A DNA stretch of 64,000 bases, from contig CM075649.1 in assembly GCA_037953625.1 (NCBI GenBank), forward strand, positions 91,269,290-91,333,289, given 5' to 3'. The notes under the pieces are model-generated. The model did no database searches and had not been told where the DNA came from. It was given only the letters and a program-made list of their open reading frames with translations. Each line of letters begins with the position of its first letter. Position 1 is the stretch's first letter. Source of the DNA: Crotalaria pallida (taxonomy: Eukaryota; Streptophyta; Magnoliopsida; Fabales; Fabaceae). This document shows positions 11,772-24,280 of the stretch, piece after piece. The translations under genes were made by a program, and so were the position numbers.

Positions 11772-12522
11772 TGTAACACCCTAATAAATACTACCCTTAA
11801 TTCCCAAGTATTAACAATGTGTACTTAAAAATTCCTTTTTAACTTATGAAAATCAACCGTCAAACGGACGGAGTTTCGTTTGTTTTTCGGACTTTCCAAA
11901 ATTTAACCTGTATATAACATAATCCATATATATAAAATAAACAGCCAGCAGGGCTGCACCACATGCACATAACAGATAAAAGCCCCACGGGCACAAAATA
12001 CAACATCCAGTGTCAGTTATCAGAGTGTAAGCGGAATATGTGTACTAGGTGCAACTAGCATGATGCTCAAAAATAGCTATGCCAAAAACAATATCCTAAG
12101 CCTCATCAAAAATATATGGACATCACAAATACATCAAAAGAATAAGGAGGCTTAGGTCACATATAGTCCTAATCCCCATAATAACCCTACTCTCCCTGTG
12201 AGGGAGAGCACTCCTGCTCGGCCGGGGGCTGTGCTAACTCAATCTCTGTACCTGAAAGATAGTAAGGGAGTGAGCATTGCACATGAAATAGAACAGCAGT
12301 TTCTAGATAGACATAACAACTAACCAGGCCAAACACAATTAGCAATTTATTCACATAAATACAAATTCATCACAAGCATACCATATTTTCCAATTCCATT
12401 AATTTATCCATGTCGGTTCCCTTTTTAGTTAGTTCCTTTCCACCATTTGGTTCCCTTTTATTTGTTTTCCCTGTTTCCAAAGAAATCCCTTTTTAAAACC
12501 CTTACCTTTTACTTATTTTTAC

Positions 12523-13125
12523 GGTGTATGTATGTCTCCACCAAATCGAAGGCCTACATACATACACCAATCATGATGTATGTCTCCACCAAATCGAAGG
12601 CCTACATACATCGCGTTTCCATTACCATTACCTTGTCCAATTTTATCCCCTTACCCTTTTCCTTATTTTTACGGTGTATGTATGTCTCCACCAAATCGAA
12701 GGCCTACATACATCGCGTTTCCATTACCTTTACCTTGTCCAATTTTATTCCCTATTTCTTTTATTCATTTCCTTTTATTTACGGTGTATGTATGTCTCCA
12801 CCAAATCGAAGGCCTACATACTTACACCAACCACGATGTATGTCTCCACCAAATCGAAGGCCTACATACATCGCTTTTCCTTTACCGTTTACCTTCTTTT
12901 ATCCATTGTCCGTTCCTTTTTCCTTTTTATTTAGGGTGTATGTATGTCTCCACCAAATCCAAGGCCTACATACATACACCATCGACGATGTATGTCTCCA
13001 CCAAATCGAAGGCCTACATACATCGCCCCGTTTACGTTGTATTGTCTCCCCCAAATCGAAGGCATACAATACAACACCATTTTACGATGTATCGTCTCCC
13101 CCAAATCGAAGGCCTACGATACATC
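12523..13125 (-). repeat. Array of 9 constant-loop hairpins (family B)
   Basis: Nine inverted repeats share the loop CTCCACCAAATCGAAGGCCT (plus strand). Stems are GGTGTATGTATGT, CGATGTATGT, GTTGTATTGT and GATGTATCGT types, each matched on both sides; for example GATGTATCGT...ACGATACATC at 13086-13125. Between hairpins lie AT-rich spacers with TTTACCTTGTCCAATTTTA-type sequence. Long ORFs in three frames here (repeats of MYVSTKSKAYIH) are artefacts of the repeat. Confidence 0.9.
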
Positions 13126-14041
13126 ACCATACTTATCCAATGTTAGTTGTCCATATTATATGTCATTAATTTGCCTACCAATTCCATTTAGTATTTACAT
13201 AATTATTCCAAGCACAAGCACCATCATATTTATAATTAAATAACCACAATTCTCTTTTCACATAAGCAATTAGATTACAAATAATAACAAACATCACCTT
13301 TCATGTAATCATGCAACAACCACATTTCTTTTTCACTTGTCCAAATTATTGATTTAAAATCCTAAATTAGGGGTTCATGCCATTTAATTTTCCTCCATAA
13401 AAACCTAACCGTATTCTCTAATTCTTAGAGTTCCATAATTATTAATTAAGCCTAATTTCAAGATTTCCCTTAGTTTCTAAATTGGGGTTTCTAATTTCCT
13501 ACACTAACACATAAACTCCTAGCCAACCATTATATCTACATACAAACCCTTTCCTAGAACAAGCCAATGCTCACTATATCCACCCCCTTACCTTAATCAA
13601 GGAGAGAGTGAGAGAACCTCAAGCAAAAGTTAGCCTTAGACCTAGATCCTTTTGTGCCTCACAAAAAGCTCCCCAAGAGAAGTGAGTGGATGGAAGTGAG
13701 AACTTGATCTCCCTTAAGCCATGAAACAAGAAAAGAACATGAGAGTATGGAAACCCAAGGGAGTGGGGTTCAAATTTTATGAGAGGAAAAAGGGAGAGAG
13801 AGAAACCGTATGGAGCATCTAGAGAGAGAAGGGAAGAGTGATCTTTACCTATGAAGCTTGCTTGTGGCTTAATGAGCTTGCAAGAGAAGAGGAGAAATCA
13901 ACTTGGATCTTGGTGGAGGAAGGTGGAACTCGTGGGGGAGGGAGTGAAAGGAGAGAGAGATTTGTTGATGGAGAGAATGAATGAGAATGAGTGGCTAAGA
14001 ATGAATGTGGCTTTATCTTTATTTTTTTTCTGATGCAGTAT

Positions 14042-14184
14042 GCACTACTCGAGTAGTCAGTGGACTACTCGAGTAGTCCAATTTTTCTGGACTTCCTGTT
14101 TCTCCCAACTACTCGATTACCCAGTGAACTAATCGATTATTGGTGAACTACTCGATTAATTCAGGTACTACTCGAGTAGTCTGG
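14042..14184 (-). repeat. Cluster of XhoI-centred palindromes (family B)
   Basis: ACTACTCGAGTAGT occurs three times, with decayed relatives AACTACTCGATTA and ACTAATCGATTA between them. The same cluster lies just downstream of the left edge of the plus-strand family B LTRs (55885-56002 and 61912-62048). Confidence 0.8.
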
Positions 14185-14941
14185 CCAGTTCTATTTTTCA
14201 TTGGTATTTTAAAATGCCATAACTTCTTCGTTACCCGTCGGATCTTGCTCAAATTTTAACACAAGCTTCCTCACCTATCCTACTTCATATCCAACGGTGG
14301 AATTTGTATTCTAAGCTACCAATCTTGTTATTATTATTCCCCAAAGTCCTATGTTTTAAACTTGAATTTGCATGTCTAATTGGCCGATTTCTAACTTATA
14401 TCATAATTGTTTCTATCCTAAGACTATCAAAACATAATTTACACTAAGAATTAAGTTTGGGATGTTACAATAAATATCCTTTCCATAATACTCTTTATGA
14501 AAACATTTTTCTCAAATTAATCTCTTATCCAGTAAAATTCATATGACGTATTCAGACGGGGTGTTACAGTGAGAAACTCGAAGAAGAAGGGTGGAGATCT
14601 AGACCAAGTCCTTGAACTTTCTTGGAAGACCTAGAGCCTTTGAAGTAGAAGACTCAATTTCTTGGAAGGTTATAAGGAAATCAAGAAGAAAACCATGAGA
14701 GTTAGGATTTTCTTTTGGTCTTGTAATTTTTCTTTCTTTTCTTTCCATTGCATGTTCATTTTTATAGCTTGAAAGTTGAGTGCAACTATGGACTTTTGAT
14801 TCGGGTTGTAAATATGTGAACATTATGGACTCTATGTGCTTCGGTTATGATTTTATTTGGTAGATTATCATGATTTTCTAAACAAACCCCTAAAGGGATC
14901 TAACTCACTACTTGTGATTTTTATGAAAATTAAAATGAAAC

Positions 14942-15290
14942 CCCTTGCATGTTGATTTCTTATCCAAAACCGTGACCTATGAGGTTTTTATTGAAAGGAT
15001 TTGGTGAATGATTTATGATCTAGGATTGATTGGTAACAAAGTGAGGAATTTATGCCTTGCATGTTGATCTCTTGTGCTCAAACCGTGATCTATATGTATA
15101 TATATGAATGTTTGATTAACAACTTCATGATCTAAGTTTATTTGAGAAGAGAATAGGGATTTTTAGCTTTGCATGTAACCTTGTAATGATTTTGGGTGAT
15201 CTTTGTATGTGCATGTTTTAATCCATGTTCAAAAATTAGAACTTTGAGGGTTGCATGTCAATTTTCAAGAAAAGAAATTAAGTTCTCTCT
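14942..15290 (+). repeat. Degenerate ~110-bp tandem modules in A1
   Basis: Successive modules begin TTGCATGT near 14943, 15057, 15171 and 15252. Each contains AACCGTGA(C/T)CTATG followed by TTTGATTAA...CATGATCTAAG. The same series, with a short last unit, occurs in A2 and A3. Confidence 0.65.
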
Positions 15291-17337
15291 TACACATGTC
15301 TCGTCCTAGTAGAAATTAATATGGTGGAGGTATTTAAAATGATTTTCTTTTTATTAGCATGATTTGATTTAAACAATTGTTTATGTTTGTTGGTATGAAG
15401 GCCATTCGGCCATGAGTGCTAAAATTGTTTTAGTGCATGATTTTTAGGTGCATGTATGTATTAGGAATAGATTTAGTGGTCTTAAGTCCATGCATGCCAT
15501 TCTTTTTAGAAGATCAAGTTATAAACCATGTTTATATTCAAGAAAAATTATAAGTTTGAGTTTTACTAAAAATCTAAGGAATCTCATGATGGCTTATGCA
15601 TGTTGGTGTGATATGGTTTACTTTAATTTTCTTTAGTGCATTGAAAAATGAACTAAGATTCTTGTCCTATGCATGCTAGTATTCGGTCTTGAGATAGAAA
15701 ATGGAAAAGTGTGTTTAATCAATATTTAGATTACATATAGACTAAGATTAGCCTTATTTAGGAGCCTAAAAATGTATACATAAAGTGATTTTTGGTTTTG
15801 ATTATTACCTTGAAATTAAATTGATGATAATGAGATTGAAATTTGTTGAATGCTTCTATGATGCTCACGGTTGATCTTGAAAGAAATAAAATCATTTCAT
15901 GGTTTTATGTCTTTGATGGTGTGTAGCATTTTGCAAGATTTTACTTGAGATAATTCGGTTGGTGTATGTTTAGGTGCTTAGAAGGATTTTCTTTTGAAAT
16001 GACTATTGAGAGTGGCTACATTACGTGTGTATGCTATTTTTTGTCTGATAAAGTGATGTGTTAAATTTCTTTCTTCTTTTCGGTTTAGGGCTGAAAATAA
16101 ATAAATTGATTTAATTAATTTTCATAATGTGATTCTATGATTTCTAGGTTTAGAATTTATTAGCAAGTAGGAAGTAATAGTCATGGATGATTCGGTTTTT
16201 CCATGATGTAATTAAGAAATTAAGTTTGAATTATTTTCCTGTGCATGATTGAAATTGTGTGTTAGTGTTATAACTTGATTAGTTAATTTCTTCAGCCAAA
16301 AGTGTTTTGTGACAAGTAAATGATAAATGTTTTAAATAAAGTTTTAAATATGAAAGGAAGTTTATTTGAATAAAAGAGTGTTTTTGAATTGTTTTCAAAG
16401 TTTTCTTAAGAACTGTTTTAATTATGAATTTGAATCGAATTTGAAAATCTTGGACAATGATAACGAGCTTTCCAAAAAGAGAAATTGTTTTCAAAATGAA
16501 TTTAACAAATGTACTGAACTCGTTTCTAATGCACGGGAAAATGTCTTAGTTGAGCGACGGACGAGAGGATAGGAGGCGAGGAGAGATGATCGGGAAAACT
16601 TGGAGAGCTATAAGACGTTCATCATCGAGGTGAGAGAGGGGCTTTCCCTTAAGAAGCCGTGGTAATTAGGTAACATATTAAGGCGTCCAATCATCCCAAA
16701 GATTGGACTCCAATCTCATTTAGCGTAGTGGTGTATGTGATAGCGCTTGTTTGATTGGTTTACCTATCCACCCGAACGACTGAGATTGGTTTATAAAAAT
16801 GATGATATGACTTATATTTGTTCATGTTGTGCTATTTAATTATTTGGTGATTCGTTTATTTGTTACTTAATATGATATGATTGGGAACCGTGTGAGTAAG
16901 CAATAAAGACTAGGATTATAAAGTAATAATCAAAGAAATAAGAGACGAAAACGATAGATGTGAAAGACGTGATTAGTCGAGGAAGAATGTGACGAGGAGA
17001 AGATGCTAAGATGACTATGAGGAATGTTCGACAAAGCGAGCGGAAGCGTGGTGATGATGAATGGAGCTAACAATGCTGCGAGGTCGAGCTGATCAGAAAT
17101 ATACTAATGACGTTGCTGAGTTATAGAAATAAGGGATGCGGAGGATGCTATTGATCCACAGCTGACGAAGAGGACAATGAAGATGTGCTGAGTTACAAAT
17201 TGATCTGAAATGGTGATGCTCATGTTGATGAGAGTAATGTTGCTGTGATATAAGAAAGAGAAAGATGATGCAATGATGTTGTGATGATTCACGTGATAGT
17301 ATATGAGCTTTAGGGGGATTAGATACGAACGATTAGC

Positions 17338-17930
17338 GATCGGCTCTCATTGAAGGGATGCACCAAGGATGGGCCGATCATTAGGACTAAGCCGTAATTA
17401 AAACTCTTTAAAAGATTTTAAAAGACATTAACAATTGCGGTGAGGTATGAGTGTCGTATCGAAGTAGTGGAGAGGAAGGAACCATAGGTATCTACGGATA
17501 CTTAGGAGGATATTGCATTAGGGGAGGACAATGACGGTGATACGTCAAGAAGTCTAGAGTACTTTTCTAGGCGGAACAATTCCACAAGTGGCGCACTAAC
17601 GTGGTGGGGACTGGGTCCAATGTCGTGGCAAGTTCTGCTTTCGAAACTAGAATAAGTACTGCCGCCCCCTAGATTGCAAATCGAGAATAGTGAGAGGGAC
17701 TGGAATGGGGCAGTGTGTTTTGCCACTGCATGGACAGTGAGCCTTTTTATTATTGAATTGATTTGAGGACGAGATCCTCCTGGTCTGGGACCATTATGTG
17801 TTGTGACAGCTGTCGTGCCCGCGTGGTAAAGGTCCTGTACTCCTGTTTGCTTCCGACTAGGTTAGGTGGTTGACCGAGGAGATGTAGACGTGTGTGAGCT
17901 CAATGATGTTTCCCCCTCATCATTGATGCT
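17338..17930 (+). repeat. Structured conserved block, copy in A1
   Basis: H0 lies at 17338-17379 (GATCGGC pairs GCCGATC around TTGAAGGGATGCACCAAGGA). H3 lies near 17485-17502 (GGTATC-TACG-GATACTT). H1 lies at 17781-17793 (TGGTC-TGG-GACCA). GACAGCTGTC lies at 17805-17814. H2 lies at 17900-17926 (TCAATGATG, loop tttccccct, CATCATTGA). Confidence 0.75.
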
Positions 17931-18306
17931 AATCGAATTGATAAGACTTAATAACCAAGATATTTCAAAGATATGTGTGATGATGATAACAATCATAATG
18001 ATAATGATAATGCTAATATCAAGTGTTGGATAAGGTTTGAGAGTGGGAGTGGATATGAATACTCTTGAAACATTTGATGAGTTTGAGAATGAGGAATGAG
18101 GGAGAATGAAAGAAAAGTATCCTGGTGAAGGATGTGATTGTATTGAGCTTGCAAATATTAGAATGAATAATTGGGTGATTATGTATGTGTACATTATGAT
18201 AGTTGTATGTGTTGTCTTGATTTACCCTATGTTATTGTTGAATTTATGTTTTCTTTTATATTTAATTATCTTAATATTTACCTGATGTAATCCCACATAG
18301 TCGACA

Positions 18307-18522
18307 TTGCCGTTTTGGGTTTCTCACTCTCTCTACTCTATCTATTCTGTCTTGTATAAAATTGTACGAATTTTAGATGGCCAATATGGTACGATACCAG
18401 CAGTTGCGGGAGATAGGAGCGACTCCCTAGAGGAGGAGGAGGCAGCTGAGGAGGATGAAACAGAGGACGGACTCGACGATTCTGACACAAACACATCCCT
18501 AAGAGACTCATCAAACTCTTAG
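18307..18522 (+). pseudogene. Short acidic ORF at the A1/A2 junction
   Basis: A 71-codon ORF contains an acidic run (SLEEEEAAEEDETEDGLDD). It sits where A0 and the LARD-like LTR have their ORFs, and its last codons run into LTR A2 sequence, so it is a chimeric remnant. No function can be given. Confidence 0.25.
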
Positions 18523-21391
18523 AGAAAGAAAAGAAAAGAAAAAGAGAGAGAGAAGAAAGAGAGGTGGCCGTGAGGTTGAAGGAGGAAGAGGAAGGAGGTT
18601 CTAAGCTTGATCAAGCCTTTCCTTTGTAGATCAAGAATGTTAGGAGCTAGAAGGACCAAACCTTTTCATGGTAGGATTCGAAGATCAAGAGGAAGACTTG
18701 TAATAGTTTAGTTTTCCTTTTTAGTTTATAGATCTTTACTCTTTTCTTCTTGCATGTCTTACTTTATGGCTTCAAAGATGATTTTATGTGTTGATCTTCT
18801 TTGATCTTGGACTTTAAGGACTTAAAAATAATTTGTAATATGTTAAACTTTATGCTTTGTGTTTCGGTTGACAATTTCTTTGATGGATCTAATATTTTTC
18901 TAACTAAAACTTTAAAGATCTAAAGAAAAACTAAGATTTTTGTGAAAACTAAAATGAATCTCTTTGCATGTTTATTTTTCTTTCTTTAAACCGTGATTTA
19001 TATATGTTTATGTGATGATTTGATGAATAAATCTATGATCTAAGTTTAATAAATAATAAAGTAAAATTATTTGGCTTTGCATGTTAAATCTTTTTACTAA
19101 ACCGTAACCTATGATGTGTTTCCATAATTATTTGTTGAATAAATATAAGATCTAAACTTAATTTGTAAAAAGGTTTAAGTCTTTGGTCTTGCATGTTAAT
19201 TTTGTGATGGTCTTAGTTGATCTAAATGTATGCATGTAATTATTTTTGTTTGATGAATGAAAAATGTTTAGATCCTTGATTTGCATGTTAATTTCAAAAG
19301 AAAGATCATGTTTTTCTTTTATGTGTGCCACGGTTTTAAATGGAAATTTAAAGAAACAAGCTTTTAATTTTTCAAGTACAAGCATGATTTGATAAAGTGT
19401 TTAATTATGTGCATGCATTATTTTTTTTAGAAGGCCATTCGGCCATGTTTGATTAAGTTAGGATCCATGCTTTTTATTTTGTGATAAGTGGATGCATATT
19501 TGTTTTAAGACTAGATCTAGTGATTTTATGTTCATACATGTTATTTTCATGAAAGATTAAATAAGATCTTTATTTTTAAGAAAAAGTTATCATCATGAGT
19601 TTATTCTATGCATGCTAAAAATGTTTGGGAAAGATTTTGTCTTGATGATGTTATGCATATTAAAGTAAGACCTTTAATTTTAGTTTAAGAAGAAATAATG
19701 AACTTGAGTTTATATTATGTATGTTAAAAATATTTGAAAAAGTTGCTTTCAAATCCTATATGCTTTTATGTGATTATATGACTTTTGTGTGTGTTGAAAA
19801 AGTGAACCAAAAACATTGTTTGGTGCATCATGAGATTCGGCCATCCTAGGGAATAGGTAGAAAGCTATGTTTGTCTCTTATTTAGGTTACATGCAGTTAA
19901 TTGAATTTAAGAGTTCTAATGGAGAAAATATGTGTGATGGTTTGTGATTTAAATTGTTGTTTTGATTTTGTTTGAAAATAAATTTAAATTGTTAATTTTC
20001 CTTTTTGAATGCTCACGGTTTTAGCATTAAAATAAAGAAAATGATTTCATGATTCCATGTTTTATTTGTGCATTTAATCCTTGCAAAATTCTATGTGCAT
20101 GATTTGGCCTATGTATGTTCATGTGATTGGAAAAATTTGTCTTCATGAAATGACTTATGATTATGGCTATGTTCTAAGTGCATGATGTATGATGCTATGT
20201 GAAAGTGATGTGTGATTTCTTTATCTTTTTAGTTTTAGAAATAAAAATGAATAGGTTCATTTGATTATGTGAGAAGATTTTTGGTAATGTTGATTCAATG
20301 ATTTTTAGTTTTAAAATTTATTTGTGATTAGAAAAGTGTTAAGCATGTGTGATTCGATTTTGTTGAATTAATTAAAAAGGATTAAGTTAAATTATTTTCT
20401 TAAGAATAATTGAATTAATCTATTAAGATTATAATTTAATTGATGGTTTTAAATGATTAAAAGTGTGGCTTGTATGATGTGAAATATGATTTGTATTATG
20501 GATGCTTTGAAATGTGTATGTGATTGTTCTTTGTGTTAATTGAATGTGTTTGTTTTGAATACTGTTTGTGAGATTTACTTGTGAAAAATGTTTCATTTAA
20601 AAAGTGTGATTTGAATAACTTAAATTGATTTGAAAATTTTAAAGAACCTTCTTTGATTCGTGTTTGATGATGTTATGAAGTTTAGAAATTTAATAAATCA
20701 ATTGTTTGGTTTTGAAGTTTTACCTTCTTGAATCCTTGTATTTGATTTAAGAGAGATTTTCAAAGAGTTGTTTTCTTAGGATTTCATTCAATGTTTAAAG
20801 AAAATGATTTTTATAACCAGAGTGTTTTAAGTTAAGAGGAATGAATTTTGTAAGGAGATTGTTTTCAAAGTTTTTCTGAAAACCTTTTTATTAAAGAATT
20901 GATTTAGATTTAAAACCTTTTTGGATATCGGCAATGTGTTTTTGAAAAAAAAGAATTGTTTCAAAGTGTTTTTAAAACGAAATTAAGAATTCACGTAAAT
21001 CGTTTCTAACGCACGGGGGAAAATGTTCTAGTTCGGGTGTCGGACGCGAAGGTAACGTGGCAAGGCTAGCGACGGGAAATCTTGGAAACTTTCAGATGTT
21101 TTGTCATCGAGGTGAGTGAGAGTGTTGTGATCCCGTAACGTGGTTGCTCGCAATCCGAATAGATGGATTGTGAAAGTACTGCGAATTAGGCAATATAGAT
21201 GTTTGTGTTAGATGTTTACCTGTTTGTTTGCATACTAAATGTTTATCTGTTGTGCATACTTTATTCTGTTTAGAAAATGTTTGATTATGTCTAAATAGTA
21301 AAACAATAATAATGAAACTGTGAAAGAGATAGATAATGGATAAAAGAGAATTAATAGTTGACTTGAGATGAAAAGATGATGTTCGAGATGG
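18491..21391 (+). mobile_element. A-type LTR A2, first segment
   Basis: This resumes at a leader-like stretch (AAGAGACTCATCAAACTCTTAGAGAAAG) that corresponds to about 26829 in A3, so the first kilobase of this LTR is missing. It runs to the insertion point of the family C LTR; the last five bases GATGG are duplicated at 24700-24704. Apart from repeat modules no gene is present. Confidence 0.75.
18964..19330 (+). repeat. Degenerate ~110-bp tandem modules in A2
   Basis: Modules start near 18965, 19077, 19190 and 19280 (spacing about 112, 113 and 90). Each has TTGCATGTTAA, AACCGTGA or AACCGTAA, and GATCTAA in fixed order. Confidence 0.7.
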
Positions 21392-22098
21392 TGTAACACT
21401 CCTTGTATATCACTTTACTTTAAAAGAAAAGTAATAAGTTTATAATTACTTGGACTTGTTATCGTTGGAAAAAGATCTGAAAATAATAATTTTCCCTTTC
21501 CTTGAAAATTTCTTTTCACAAACACTTGATTAATAATGAGGTTGACTAACAAAATCAGAGTTTGCGGAAACATAGTAAAGTCATCATATTATACCCCAAA
21601 TTATATCAAGTGTAACATGTCCATTAATACCAAATAAGTAATATTATGAAACTGAATTCCTCTTATGATACTTCTTTCCAAAATATGTATCATATAAATT
21701 CTATTAAAAAAATAGAAAGGTTATAGAGCTGGTCACTGGTCCTCTGTCCAAACATCCATCTGGTCGGAGCCTCGATATCTGCACAACGGGTTCCCAATCC
21801 ACACTTTCTATATTCTGCATGCACCTAAAGGACATCTCCCTTAACTGATTCTTGTGCAAGCTAGATGCACGATCAACACCTAATAAGGCCATGGGGGTTA
21901 GCTATACATATTCGCGTAATCAAATGAGAATAAAACTAACATCCACAAGTCAACATGTAGCAAATCATGATGCATAATCATATGAGCACACCCGGTTAAT
22001 CATAATAATTCTTCCAATGCAGGTGGCATAATGCATGATTTTCTTCCACAACTGAGGCCTCTAAAAGTCCATCTTGGACGTCCATCCAATACACCGTT

Positions 22099-22751
22099 GT
22101 GTTCCCGGAACACTGACATTCGTTCCCAGAACGTAATGCCAAACCATACTTGGATAAATACACAATACACCCAGAGTGTGCACCACGTTCCCAGAACGTG
22201 TAGCAAACCATACTTGGATAAATAAGCATCACTCCCAGAGTGTGCATCACGTTCCCGGAACGCATAAAAACCAGGTCCCGGACACTGGCCACATATCTAT
22301 AATGTGTCATCAAGTAGGTTGCATATCAATGTGTTCCCAGAAAACTATCATACATTCCCAGAACGTATATAACCAGGTCACAGACACTGGCCACATATCT
22401 ATAATGTGTCATCAAGTAGGTTATAATTTGGTACTCCCGGAGTACCCTCCTCATATTCCCAGAATATGATAAACGTTCCTACCAACCCATCTTTCATTCT
22501 ATATGCATGAATGCACAATCATTAAGGTTGGTTTTTATCTTTAATTCTATTACTATACCAATGTGTTCCCAGAACACTAACATACGTTCCCAGAATGTAT
22601 CGCAAACCATACTTGGAATATAATCAAGCACCACTCCCAGAGTGTGCATCACGTTCCCAGAACGTATCCAAGAAACCATGTCCCAGACAATGGCCACATT
22701 CCCAGAATGTGTCATCAAGTAGGTTGCATCAGTTTGGTACTCCTAGAGTAC
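22099..22751 (-). repeat. Array of palindromes with constant core TC-CCA-GA
   Basis: Perfect or near-perfect palindromes share the core CCA or CCG between TC and GA but have different arms: GTGTTC (22099-22113, 22563-22577), CACGTTC (22184-22200), CACTC (22230-22242, 22632-22644), CGTTC (22250-22262), GGTACTC (22430-22446), TCATATTC (22451-22469), ACGTTC (22651-22665), CACATTC (22695-22711), GTACTC with core CTA (22737-22751). Each right arm is the reverse complement of its left arm. They sit in partial repeats containing GGCCACAT...GTGTCATCAAGTAGGTT (near 22287, 22389, 22692). Confidence 0.9.
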
Positions 22752-24270
22752 AGGGTCAGGTTCCCATTAATTCCATTATTATGACATAGAAAACACAACT
22801 TCTGAATGATATCTTGAGGTATGGCTTTACTCATAAAATTTCACCTTTGAATTCAAATTTAACATATGCTCATAGACCTGGATTGAGAGAATATAATCAT
22901 TGGTATTAACAACCCTTATTCAAAAACTTAACTTTTATTTTTAAGTTTCAGGTACTAACCGGTTACATCATCACTTAACCGGTTAGAATTACAGACCTGA
23001 ATATTAAACCACTGATTTTCCAAGAATCTTTTCTTTAATTCTCTTCTCAATCCAATAACAAGGTCTTAGCATAACAGAATACCTCAAGTTCAACACATAA
23101 TATCATTCAAAAGATCTAAGTCATAATCCAATTTCATTTATGCATAATTTCCTCTTGAAATCATCTCATTAATTTAAGGTAATAACCGGTTAACCTTAAA
23201 TCTGAACCCAGGCAGCATTATTAACTCATTTTCAGATTGCTTCCATTGAAATTGAAGTATATATTTGAGCAAAATTAATAAGACTTCAGGACTGTTTCGT
23301 AAACTGATTTTCCTTTGAAGTTTTGCAGTGTCTAATCGGTTACAATTATCGAGTAACCGGTTAGATTATGCAGTCAGTCCATTAAAACAAGAGTTTTGAC
23401 AATTCCTTCTTTTCATTTCTCAAATCTAACCCAATTTTCACATTCTCAGAGTTCATATGCCTTAAAAACAATATGTTCATACCCAGAAACACATTTAGTT
23501 TGCATGCATCAAGTTATGGTATCAATTTGCATAAAAATCAATACAAACATCAATCAATACCACAAAACTCATAATCAACAATTAATTTCTGATTTTAAAC
23601 CATAAATCACTTGCATGCATTCATTTAGACTTGCTCAACATAGAATTGAGCTCAGATTGGCCTCCAAGCCACTTAACCATTTTAACCTATGCCCTTTGAG
23701 TCTCTTGGTGACTCATCCTATATTCTACCACAATTTATTCTCATTCTAGCAAATAGTAAGCTTCCCCCTTACCTTAGGTTCGTGCTTGATGAATCTAATC
23801 ACTGGAATTTGCCAGATCTCCCCAGAATCCACAATCTCCATTTTCAGTCCACAACAGGTTTGACAGGGTCCAAAAACTATAAGATTTGACACATGAATTG
23901 GACAAACAAATTGGGGAAAACCATCAACACTCAATCTATGCAACATGCACTACAGATTTGAACAGATTTGAGACTCAAAAAGTGCATGTGCTTACCCAAA
24001 TCGAAGTCCAAAGCAAGCTCCAGAAACTCAGAATCACTGTTGACAGCTCCAACACTCTTACTTTGAAAGCTTCGTTCTCTTGACTCAGGGACTCTCAACT
24101 CACAAACTTTATATCAATACAAAGCCCTTGATGTGAGCTTTGTAACCGTGTATCACTCATGTTCTAACTCTCAGAAACGAAGGAGAATTTCAGAGACGAA
24201 CTTACAAACCCTAAACAGAGCTTCAACCCTAAATTCAGAGAATCAACCCCAAATCCTTCAGCAATCCAGC

Positions 24271-24280
24271 CTTTTATAGA
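24271..24280 (-). promoter_or_regulatory. Candidate TATA box of family C LTR
   Basis: The minus strand reads TCTATAAAAGGCTGG, a canonical TATA box, about 420 bases inside the LTR edge. It supports the minus orientation. Confidence 0.55.

Larger units (their letters stand above)
11772..14469 (-). mobile_element. Family B solo LTR nested in LTR A0
   Basis: It begins TGTAACACCCTAATAAATAC and ends TTTGGGATGTTACA, the reverse complement of the termini of the family B LTR at 55513-58873. Flanking five-mers are AGAAA (11767-11771) and ATAAA (14470-14474), a target-site duplication with one mismatch. No primer site or interior follows either end, so it is a solo LTR of 2.7 kb. It is shorter than the 3.36 kb copy, partly because its hairpin array has fewer units. 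Confidence 0.85.
7454..14568 (-). mobile_element. 5' LTR of the Tekay-like element (A0), interrupted by a family B LTR
   Basis: On the plus strand the LTR starts TTTAACAGCCCGATTTTCAC (one base off the TGTAACAGCCCG of the LARD-like LTR) and ends GGGGTGTTACA at 14568. Removing the nested 2.7 kb family B insertion leaves about 4.4 kb. It contains the shared structured block (8500-9092), an ORF with an acidic tail (7829-8395) and a CA-rich tract (about 11477-11520) at the position where other A-type LTRs have one. The 3' LTR of this element is not present. Confidence 0.75.
14569..18490 (+). mobile_element. A-type LTR fragment A1
   Basis: Its left end is where the Tekay-like element was inserted or rearranged; its right end runs into LTR A2 at about 18490 without a terminus. 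The order of internal landmarks is the same as in the complete solo LTR A3: a leader with GAGAAA...AAGATC words, three to four 110-bp modules, the GATAACGAGCTTTCC/GGACGAGAGG region near 16550, and the structured block at 17338-17930. No credible gene is carried. Confidence 0.7.

Noticed and set aside
12447..13169. Long ORFs (MYVSTKSKAYIH / MSPPNRRPTYI / LHQIEGLHT repeats) over the hairpin array, also at 57006-58204 and 63046-63964
   Set aside because: They exist in all three frames at once, are translations of a non-coding tandem hairpin repeat, and drift in and out of frame between copies.
22176..22789. ORFs across the palindrome array in the family C LTR (for example 22176-22469)
   Set aside because: They are short translations of repeats (repeated 'SQNV', 'HHVP') with no domain, and the LTR is in the opposite orientation.
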